A DNA stretch of 64,000 bases from Sanguinoderma infundibulare (lineage: Eukaryota; Basidiomycota; Agaricomycetes; Polyporales; Polyporaceae): the NCBI GenBank assembly GCA_032821775.1, contig JAVLRN010000006.1:2666001-2730000 (forward strand), given 5' to 3'. Below the pieces are notes generated by a model. That model ran no database searches, was not told the DNA's origin, and saw only the letters and a list, made by a program, of their open reading frames with translations. The translations under genes were made by a program, and so were the position numbers. Positions 55,789 through 64,000 of the stretch are shown in pieces (the stretch's first letter is position 1; every line of letters begins with the position of its first letter).

Positions 55789-56775
55789 GGTATGAGTTTA
55801 GCTCTTGAAGATTCGTCTTTTGGTACGAGACGTTCGAGCGTTCTGAGCAAACCGTGTACCAAGTAGAGACTTCGGGCTTGAGGCTTCCAAGGGAGGAAAT
55901 TCCGTTAGTCGAGGCACCGAATCCAGAAAAATGGATAAACGTGAGGGGCGTGGAACTCGGCCGTACAGCAAGAGAAGGGAGAACGTCGGCTGTCCGTCGG
56001 GGGCCGCAGGGGAGTGGAGGAAGGGGGAGAAGGAGAGACGGCAGAGATTGATGATGGCGGGGCGAGGGCAAGGCCCCGATCGGTGCGGATTCGGATGCAA
56101 GCTAAGCGCCTATGACATACCGCTGACATCTTCCCGCAGCCTGGACAAGTTTCGCAGTTCGTATCCGGATGATGATCGTGTCGGGCTCGTCCCCCACCCA
56201 CCCTCGTACTCCAGCCATTCCTCCCGCACCCGGAGCAGGTGAGCCTGTGGGGGAACGTCCGACGGACCAAACAGTCGTACATTATCATCATCATCGTTAC
56301 CTCGAGGTAGTCAATTGAACATCTTAGGCAGAGACTCACCTCAAGGTTATTACGCGCCGTTCCAACGTCGTGTAGCCACAAACACACGAAATCGGGCCAA
56401 GTGAATAAAGAAAACCATTACGGTCATAAGATAGAGAATGCGTCGTGACTAGTTCTACAGACAGCAAGTTACTTGGCGTAGCGAAACACAGCTATAAGGG
56501 CTAAGGTCTAATGTCATCTGGAGGGGAATGATGAACATGCAGCTCGTACGATATTCGATATGCAGGTATACAAGGCAGTGGAACAACAGTGGATCATGAG
56601 GGGGAACCGCTAACAATGTGTGTGTGACGATAATCCGAGGCGTGCAAGTTAAGAGATAGATAGAGATTGTGGCCAGGGCTCGGACGACTGCTGCCCGACA
56701 AATAACAATCTGTGAACACACCACCATATCACCGGAAACCACGAAAAGAATACCGGAAATGAATAGGGAAGCGCA
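55789..56775. other. Intergenic, DnaJ promoter side
   Basis: No gene recognised in about 1 kb. Short frames on both strands only. Confidence 0.5.
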
Positions 56776-57916
56776 TCATGCTTCCTCCTCTGTTCGTTCG
56801 TCGTGCACCCCTGCGGAGAACCGCACCGCCTTCCGCTTTGGGGTGAGAACACCACGCCCGCTCGACAGCGAATCGGCGTCCGACGAGGGTGTCATAACGC
56901 CCGGACTTGCTGACCTTGAGCTGATGCTTCCTGACAGCGAGCCCTTCCGGTTGGGCAGCAGCCTGAGCATTTCAAGCCTGAGCTTGCCGGGGAATGACGT
57001 CGCCGAGGCGCTCTGCACGGACCTCGGCGTCGACGGGCCGTTTGACGTCAGCGTGGATAGGGACGCGTCCGACGCGGACGGCGCGAGCGTAGAGCTATCT
57101 GCTGTTGGCGGCCGCCTGGTCTGCTTGAGCGAGGAGCGCAGAGGGGGAGGGGGTAGAGTCGGGAAGGACGCGGAGGCTGGCAGAGAGGTGTGCCTGCTTG
57201 GGATGCTAGGTCGTGGCGGGAAGCGTGCTGGGGACACGTCGACGCTTCTGCGCGAGATGTGGTGTGCGTGGGGAGGCTGGGAGGACGAGCGAGGAGGAAG
57301 GAGGTGTGGGGTACGCGAGATGTGAAGGCCCATGGCTATTTGCTCGATCGTCGGTCGCGTATCGGGCCTATCGTGGAAACTGTAGGGGGACATCGTCGGG
57401 GGGCTGGTTTCAGCTGGGGTAGAATACATGCCTCCTTCCTGTTGAAGAGTAGCGATGAGATGGAGGGAAGCGAGCAAACGTAAGTTGAGAGCAGCTGCTG
57501 CCACGCCCATGGCACTTATGACTAAATGCGCTCCTGTTATCACCAAGCCCGCACGAGTCGGGGTCGCGAGATGGACAAGGTTTGGCACAGCAAGGACGAC
57601 AAACTGAAGGTATCCGGGGGCGCAGCAGATGCTCTGTGGATGTGGGCACGCACCGTATGTGACCGCTCGCGCTTCCTCTGCGTGCTATACGAGAAGCGTC
57701 GCATGGTGCTCATGATCCTGACGGCGGCAGCGGTTTTGGACGTGCTCGGCTGAGACTCCTCGCTGGACGCGTCGTCGCGCATGTTCCATGGATCTGCAGA
57801 CGTGGTACGGTCAGTGAATGTGTGGAAACGGCTGGGCTAGCAACCGACGCACCGTAGTCATTCGCGCCAGCGGGCACGGGTCTCTGTTGTTTGCGGCGAC
57901 CGTAGAATATAGACAT
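56776..57916 (-). CDS. Unrecognised serine/proline-rich protein
   Basis: Predicted exons: MSIFYGRRKQQRPVPAGAND; PWNMRDDASSEESQPSTSKT to KRERSHT; then FVVLAVPNLVHLATPTRAGL continuing without interruption to the stop. It has one or two hydrophobic stretches (VITGAHLVISAMGVAAAALN) followed by about 180 residues rich in S/P/R (SRRSVDVSPARFPPRPS; LSSGRGVLTPKRKAVRFSAG) ending acidic. KRKAVRFSAG resembles a PP1-docking RVxF element (KAVRF), which would be a testable function. Family unknown. Confidence 0.6.
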
Positions 57917-58452
57917 GGGGATGGCAGTGATGCGTGTGGTCGTCGAAGGCGGGAAGGCGGGGATGGGAAAGGAGGGGAGTACGGGCGGAAGGACGGCGAC
58001 TTTTAACTGGGGTAACTGGGGGAAAGGCGGGAGAGTCACGCGAGGCTTGCTTGGGGCACTGCGCTTGCCATCCGGATTGGCCACTCCACGTGTCACCCGC
58101 GCACACTTGGCGCCCGGTCAGGTCAGTCCTTCCGCACCCTTATCCGACGTCGGCCTGGTCTCAGCCCGCATCGGCGCGCACACGTACGTCTTCGGAACAC
58201 CCTTTCTTCACGTATTATCCCCGTCGGTCTCAACCCCAACGTCCCGCTAAGCATTCCGTCACATTCTCACCCACCTCGTCAGGGTTTCACCCGAGTTTGT
58301 GATAGGTATGACATCATGCGTATGAGTCAGAAAGCTTCCGGCGGGCGCCTAGCAAACGCCGCAGATTCGGCACAGGGTCTGCCTCTTACGCGTCCCTCCT
58401 GCTTCGTACCTTAACCACCACCTGCAATATTGTCGCTACATCACAGATACCC
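57917..58452. other. Divergent intergenic region
   Basis: Lies between the starts of the unrecognised gene and the UBL-WLM gene; expected to hold both promoters. No gene recognised. Confidence 0.5.
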
Positions 58453-59546
58453 ATGGAATCAGAAACCCCTTCAATCAACCTGACATTCACCCACCGCGGG
58501 ACCACCCATCCACTGTCGCTCCTTCCGGACTCGACTCTAGCATACCTCCATGAACGGCTTGAAGAACTTACGTCAGTCCCTCCAGAGAACCAGAAGCTCC
58601 TCTACAAAGGAAAGAAGACCGTCGGAAACGACGACACCACACTGTCGGAGGCGGGGCTGAAGGACGGAACGAAGGTGCAGTTGATCGGGCCCACCGCGGT
58701 GGAGCTCGGAGGCCTCAAGGCGACCGAGAGCGAGCACCAGCGCAGAGAACGGATATTGAGGGAGCGCGCGCAGAAGGGCCCGACAAAGGTACGTCCTGGA
58801 CCTTCCTAGAATCCTACGGTTTCGTCCCTGTGCTAACTAAAGCACCAGATACGCTCGACCGGGCCTTCCTCGTCAGCCGACTCCCAGTACACCTTCCACC
58901 GGATCGAGCCCCTCCCCCACCTCCCGAATCCTGACTCCGCCAGGACGCTCCTCACCAAGCTCGCCAACGACCCCGCCATCCGCCATGTCATGCGCAAGCA
59001 CCAGTTCGCGGTCGGGGTCCTCACCGAGCTCGCCCCGCACGAGCAGCCGCACCTGCTCGGGCTCAATGTCAACGCCGGCCAGGCGATCAAGCTCCGCCTG
59101 CGGACCGACAGATACGATGGCTTCCGGCTGTACAAGGAGGTCCGGCGCGTACTCTGCCACGAGCTCACGCACAATGTTTGGGGCGATCATGATAATAACG
59201 TGCGTACCTGTTGCTTGTGTGCCGGGGTGGCTTGACGTTCGTGGTATTGCAGTTCAAGGAGCTGAACTCCACTCTCAACCGAGAGGTCGCCGAGTTCGAG
59301 CGTGCGCAGGCTGCTGGGACGCATCATCTCGACGGTGTGGGATTCGGCTCCCCGCACTCAGCGCTCGAAGCGGAGGCGCAGGAGTATGTCGCTAGTAGTT
59401 CACATACCCTCGGCGGGGCAGGGACAACCAGCGCGAGCGACTCACCTGAAGAGCGACGAAGGAAGATCCTAGAGGCGATGATGAACAGACTACGGAAGGA
59501 AGAGGAAGAGCTCGAGGATCGGTGTGGGACTGCTGGACATTCGTGA
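58453..59546 (+). CDS. Ubiquitin-like domain/WLM metalloprotease (Wss1-like)
   Basis: N-terminal ubiquitin fold: INLTFTHRGTTHPLSLLPDS, then QKLLYKGKKTVGNDDTTLSE and GTKVQLIG. After an intron, the WLM domain: YTFHRIEPLPHLPNSDSA, VMRKHQFAVGVLTELAPHEQ, LLGLNVNAGQAIKLRLRTD, and the zinc site HELTHNVWGDHD (HExxH with the third ligand following, about 59159). After a second intron, FKELNSTLNREVAEFERA, then a short C-terminal tail. This UBL+WLM architecture is a known fungal/plant subfamily related to the DNA-protein crosslink protease Wss1/SPRTN. Catalytic residues are present. The tail LRKEEEELEDR is helical. Confidence 0.93.
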
Positions 59547-59833
59547 TCTGCCGACGGTTGTAGGTTGCTGTATCATCTAGAGCTGTTGTACTCACGTCAT
59601 CTATTATAGCATTTGTATTTTGTGCTTTCGTTCGCGCGGGCTGAAATTCACTTCGGTTCTCGGCTCCGAGAAACTCGGAGAACACAGGGGATGGCGGCGC
59701 GAAGCGAGGCCATCTCAGTTTCTCAAGTACTTCTGACAGTGAGTGACCGCCGGATCATGACGGATTTTCCGGACGATGTCGCAGCTAGAGGAGATCTTGC
59801 ACGCTCTGCGTGGCCTAATGCCTCGACTTGAGC

Positions 59834-60458
59834 TAGTGTTGTGCAGGGCCGGGCCGGGCTCAAATGCCCGGGCTCGGGCCCGGCTTTTGGGGGCTCAGGC
59901 TCACCACCACCTTAAGCCATGCCCTCATGGAGGGCTCGGGCTCGGCTCAGGCCGAGTCGGGCTCAAGCCCCGGCTTTTGGCCTGTAGTAATAGTGAGTCT
60001 GAATACTGAAACTTTGGAACCAATTGTGGTTTACCAAGGTCCTATGACTCTTTTAGCAGATGAGCAATCCGAATGGAAGCGGAACAAAGTTGAAAAGTCC
60101 TCACTATCGACAGTTGTCAAACGAAGCTGCCCAATTTGGGAACGCTAGCGCCCGTATGGCAGCCACTGACATGCTCTGATGCGTTGCCGTTTTCTTGCTT
60201 GATGTTTCTTGTACCCTTCTACCTTCATCCCATAATGGTATTCAATGAGATCTACTAATTATGCATTTACAACAGGCACGATATACCATGACAGGAGCCT
60301 TGCTGGAAGCCCGGGCTTGTGGGCCGGGCTCGGGCTTGCATGAAGGTGAGCCGGGCCCTGGAGCCCTCAGAGCCCACCAGCGGGCCCGGTCGGGCTCAGG
60401 CTTTGAGGGCCGGGTAGCTGGGGCTTCAGGGCTTGAGGCCCGGCCCCGCACAACACTA
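59834..60458. mobile_element. hAT-type MITE (625 bp)
   Basis: Flanked by a perfect 8-bp duplication ACTTGAGC (59826-59833 and 60459-60466), the hallmark of hAT insertion. Ends TAGTGTTGTGCAGGGCCGGG and the near-exact inverse (CCCGGCCCCGCACAACACTA). Both subterminal regions are filled with GGGCTCGGGCC-type motifs in opposite orientation; the middle is AT-richer. No transposase frame. It sits in an intergenic region. Confidence 0.9.
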
Positions 60459-60935
60459 ACTTGAGCTCACGTCGCCTCTAGATCTGGGCGCAATGCAGCC
60501 GACTTACTATGAAGACGAGGACGAATACGAACACAGCATTGCCCATACATCAAAGCGCGTCCCCTTCTGGGTGAACGTCCTCCCCCTACCATGCCCTCCC
60601 AATCCGTCCGGCCCCGCGCTCGACAACGACGAGCCACGCATGGTACTGCCGCGCCTCCGCCGGCTCAGACACAGCACATGACCACCGTCATACTCCGCTT
60701 CACCGGCGCACTGGTCATCCACAGGGATCGTCGAGGCGAAAGCTAAGAGTTGAGTCAAACGTCAGTACGCCACCTTGCGCCGCCGCATACTACCAGGACA
60801 TCTCGTTAATATAGGGTCTATATCGTGCAAATATAAGGATAAATTAGGCCTATCGATACAATGTGGGTCCAATGTCCAAAACCACGCGAGAATTAGAGGG
60901 AGCAATCGACATCCCAGTCAAGATACTCGGTCCCC
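60459..60935. other. Intergenic, no gene recognised
   Basis: Contains a short plus-strand frame from 60493 (MQPTYYEDEDEYEHS) with nothing to support it. The right end overlaps the 3' UTR of the TPGHSH protein. Confidence 0.45.
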
Positions 60936-61499
60936 TCAGTCCCTTGCCTGAACCGCCCCGTTGTTTCCTCCACTGTTGTCCCCATCTGCGTGCAGCTTCC
61001 CCCCAGTCTCATCCTCGAAGCTCGCGTCGAGCTCCGCCGTCGACGGCTCCTCCACCTCGGACGTCGGTGGCAGCGCGAGCTCGTGCGTGTCTGGAGCCTC
61101 TCCAGCGCGGCTTGGCTCGTCCGCGTCGTGAAGCGAAAACAGGCTACTCCTTCGCGCGACGCGTGCTGAGAGCTTGGGTGTTGTTGGCGTCGCAACGCTC
61201 GAAGGCGGGAAGCGGAATAGCCCGTGCGAGTGCCCCGGGGTGTCGAGCACGGTCAGAGGGTGCGAGCGACCCGGTGTGTCGAGCGTGGTGAGGGGGTGCG
61301 AATGCCCCGGGGTGGAGGCCTCCGCGTCGTCTGCGAGGTGCGACTGCGGCCGCGGGAGAACGAAGAGGCCGTGCGAATGGCCGGGGGTGTCGAGCGCAAC
61401 GAGTGCGTCTGTCGCAGGCGGGATGCGGGAAGAGGAGTTGGGGATGGTGATGTGCAGGGGGTGCGAGTGGCCGCCAGACTGGGTGGTTGCGGAAGGCAT
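60936..61499 (-). CDS. Small intronless TPGHSH-repeat protein, paralogue of 51692-52285
   Basis: 187 residues, no intron. Repeats: GGHSHPL (res. 9-15), LDTPGHSHGLFVLP (36-49), STPGHSHPL (62-70), LDTPGRSHPL (73-82), LDTPGHSHGLFRFP (85-98). The basic box SARVARRSSLFSLHD (110-124) and an acidic, low-complexity tail follow. No signal peptide and no dibasic sites between repeats, so not a processed pheromone-type precursor as far as can be seen. The His-rich repeats could bind metal (inference only). The clear paralogy with the 51692 gene, on the opposite strand about 9 kb away, supports that both are real genes. Confidence 0.75.
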   Translation of the reverse strand: MPSATTQSGGHSHPLHITIPNSSSRIPPATDALVALDTPGHSHGLFVLPRPQSHLADDAEASTPGHSHPLTTLDTPGRSHPLTVLDTPGHSHGLFRFPPSSVATPTTPKLSARVARRSSLFSLHDADEPSRAGEAPDTHELALPPTSEVEEPSTAELDASFEDETGGKLHADGDNSGGNNGAVQARD

Positions 61500-63761
61500 G
61501 GTCAGAAAAGGTTGGAAGAGCGGTGGAAGAAAGAGATGTGGAGAAGTTGTGGTGAGTGCAGTTCGCTCGTTGGCTGACCCGTTAGTGGTGATGCTGAAAC
61601 CTCGCCGGACGCTGCTGACGTCGACCTTTATACCAAGCTCAGAGCTCGTCCAGGCCCCTCACATGCGATACTTTATCACGTCCAATTCATTGCCATCGCG
61701 CAAGGTTCACGATTCAGAATCAAAGCTTCGCGCTCCCCGCGCGATGGCGCGCTGATGATGCAGAGACAGGACACCGCACCCTGGTCCTGATGAAACACGA
61801 ACCGAGCATGCAGCCAGGGGTTCGCGACGACGGATCAGTCGCGCTCGGAGCACTTATAACGCTCATTTCACAGCATCCTGACGAGCGTTTCTCTCCGGCG
61901 ATTTCCCTTCCCAGGCGCAATCATCCACGAGGCTCCGTGACCATGCTACCGAAACGCCATCGAAACCCGCCGGCTGTCTTGGACACACTGGCCCAAGGCA
62001 CCCTCCAATATTTGCAACACGTGTGAATCTCTTGAAGATTTTGCCCGTGCTCGCACTGAACCTGGGCTCAGATTCGCGCGTGCGGTACGCCTGGATTTGT
62101 GGCTGTGCGCGTGGGTGCGATAGCTGGGGCGTTGAGTAGATCGGGGCTAAAAGCGGCAACTGGAGCGACGGGAGTACCAGGTAGAACGGCTATGATAGGG
62201 GATGTTTTGGGCTCTATAGTACAGTAGGAGGGCTCTGTGCTATGGTATAAGCGTCAGAGGGACAGGAGGACATGTTCCGGGCAGGAGCGCACTCAATTCA
62301 AACAGTGGGGAGTTCAACGAAAACGATGTATTTGATTGGAGCTACGCTAGACATGGCACACTACTCGTATGTACAGACCATGAAATGCTGGGAATTACCA
62401 CCCGTCCGCCTCGAGGGATGGGTGGCACATGACGAGGTTGAGATGTGCGGCCCCATGCTGAACCAACTAGCTCACCCTGGAGTGTCGCTCCCTCGGGTGT
62501 CAGTTGGGAGATGTCGAGAGATGAGATACTGTGCGAGAGGTGGTGTACGGAGGAATACCGGAAGTGGTCGACATCATCTACGGGCGAGCAGAGACGGTGC
62601 TGAGCGTCCATACTGTGGAAGTTCGAGATCCACGCACAAAGTGCTGAAAATTTGAATAGACGTCAGTGCGCCGCGCACGACTCGAATGTGACAGGAGTGA
62701 GAACATACCATGCTCGGATACTGCGCGCGCAAGCAAACGGCACAGTACCACGTTCTGGGCAGAGCGGTACCAAGATCCGCGCCCAGAGGACCTACAAACG
62801 TCCTGTGAACGACCACGGTAAGTTTTCGCAAGCACGCTCTCCCACACAATCAGAAGAACAACGTACCAAGCGTGAATTTGATGGGATCGCATCCTGGAAA
62901 TGAGGACCCAGGCCAATGCCGGTCAAGATAGAGATACCACAACCCCCGGGAAGTGCAAACATGCAGGCGAGGTGCGTACCAAGTTGCGCATATGCACGCC
63001 GAGAGTCGGCTGCCGCTCACACGGACTTAGACCCTGCGACGCGACTTCCGTCGGGTCTGCTTGCAAGAAGTGTGATGACGAGCGGACTGACGGAGGTTGC
63101 ACGCGCAAAGAGACAAGTGTCCCGTCTGCCTCGTCTGCACGGCGGCATTCAGGAGTGTGTGAGCACTCACTGGGAGACCACCAGAAGACTGGAGCACTCG
63201 TGCGCGGCGAAATCGCTTTTGATCCCAGTCTTGTGGCGTCGCGATGTGCGTGCCCTTTGGAATTTGATATCTGGAATTGCGATACGGAATTTGGAGGATT
63301 GCTGCTGCCGCCGCTGCTCATTGTTCCCTGCTGTGCATTTTTTGAGCACGCACCGTTTCCCACTTTCGGTTTTCTTCTACTCTGTGCGCGTGCCTGGAAA
63401 CGCCTTAATTCGCAGACCGCAGTACCAAACAGCTGCAAGGATTACGTACCAAATAATGCCGACAAGGAATGCGCACTCTGAGCATCATGCGGACTCGGAC
63501 TGCCCGACACGAGTTTCATCGAGAAGTGAGCACCCGGCTCGACGGAGAAGACGACCGACAGAGGTCACCGGCGGAAAGGGACAAGAGTCCTGAGACCAGC
63601 CCGATGGACGTACCAAGTTATATAGCATGCACCCGTTGGCGCAGACCATTCCCGGCTACTTTGCTCTGGTCTACCTTCCAGAAGTCTGACGGAGGGTGCA
63701 TGTGCAAAGAAAAAAGGGTCGTCAGTAGCCAACACACGACCCGTATAAGTATAGTACTTAC
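61500..63761. other. Right-end region with no confident gene
   Basis: 2.3 kb of short frames on both strands. Repeated GTACG/GTACC sequences resemble 5' splice sites of a multi-exon minus-strand gene (62640-63760), but I could not assemble a continuous protein. Confidence 0.4.
61627..61632 (-). promoter_or_regulatory. TATA box of the TPGHSH gene
   Basis: Minus strand TATAAAGG, about 130 bp before the ATG at 61499, as in its paralogue (160 bp). Confidence 0.6.
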
Positions 63762-64000
63762 ACATCCCGTTCACGACCTCCGCGCTCACAGCGCCGATCC
63801 CGTCCGCCCCACACTCAAAGTTCTCCTCGCCTACGTCCCAGTGTAGGATTTGGATAGCCCGTCCCCCGTGTCCATCCTTGCTTGATGATGATGACGCGCG
63901 CTCGACCTGGCTAGGTGCAGCGGTATCTTTTGAACGCATCTTCGCATCTGAGGTGTCTTTGTCGGCATTGGCATTGGCGTTCACGCCGTTTGCCTGTGAA
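63762..64000 (-). CDS. Partial exon of an unrecognised gene running off the right edge
   Basis: Open from the edge: VNANANADKDTSDAKMR, then PSQVERASSSSSKDGHGG, IQILHWDVGEENFECGADG and VSAEVVNGM, ending at a strong 5' splice site (GTAAGT, rc at 63756-63761). A possible next exon reads FWKVDQSKVAGNGLRQR. The start lies outside the window. No family recognised. Confidence 0.4.

Noticed and set aside
59834..60458. CpG-island promoter or CRISPR-like array
   Set aside because: The GC repeats lie within a transposon defined by ends and an 8-bp target duplication; there are no regular spacers.
60493..60681. Small plus-strand gene (MQPTYYEDED...)
   Set aside because: 62 codons with biased composition; nothing supports expression.
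60936..61499. Pheromone or RiPP precursor
   Set aside because: No signal peptide, no CAAX end and no KR/RR cleavage sites between the repeats.

Overview
This window is nuclear DNA of a filamentous basidiomycete, most likely an Agaricomycete and possibly a polypore (inference). Genes are cut by many short GT-AG introns, mostly about 50-65 nt. Coding exons are GC-rich. The gene complement (GPI-type chitin deacetylase, ERG2, SPC2, Sec1, a DEP/RhoGEF/PH/CNH exchange factor, multi-exon P450s, FunK1/Bud32-like kinases) and intron-bearing tRNAs fit that group. No virus, CRISPR array or bacterial operon is present.

Layout: 1-2.5 kb is the 5' end of a Ty1/copia retroelement on the minus strand (LTR, half-tRNA primer site, gag, start of protease), inserted in a copy of a P450 first exon. 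2.9-4.8 kb is an AIM9-type APH-fold gene. 4.9-9.4 kb is a mosaic of broken gene pieces (acyltransferase, CLC chloride channel, two members of an uncharacterised family) ending at a tRNA-Pro. 10-23.4 kb is well-kept core sequence: SDR, EI24/RRT8-like membrane protein, chitin deacetylase, Sec1/Munc18, SPC2 and, divergently, ERG2. 23.5-27.4 kb holds a decayed Sec1 copy, a frameshifted FunK1-type kinase and a kinase-tail remnant. 27.8-35.6 kb has the Rho1 GEF and a carnitine acetyltransferase, both on the minus strand.

35.8-50.4 kb is a second dynamic, tRNA-bounded region. It contains an intact P450, a second P450 broken by a 1,617-bp fold-back transposon with 706-bp inverted arms, an alpha/beta hydrolase, a FAD-monooxygenase remnant, an inverted copy (B) of the 7.1-9.4 kb block (A), and the only clearly intact member (C) of the uncharacterised family. 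51.5-61.5 kb contains a pair of small, intronless, TATA-driven proteins with TPGHSH-type repeats, a DnaJ protein, an unrecognised serine-rich protein, a ubiquitin-like/WLM metalloprotease and a hAT-type MITE. The last 2.5 kb has only a partial unrecognised exon.

Two points stand out. First, tRNA-Pro/tRNA-Arg genes, P450 fragments and the uncharacterised family recur as inverted copies about 38 kb apart, a rearrangement-prone architecture. Second, there are two candidate new families: a ~264-aa protein with one intact and three degraded or uncertain copies here, and the TPGHSH-repeat pair. Exon boundaries were read by eye and are predictions.
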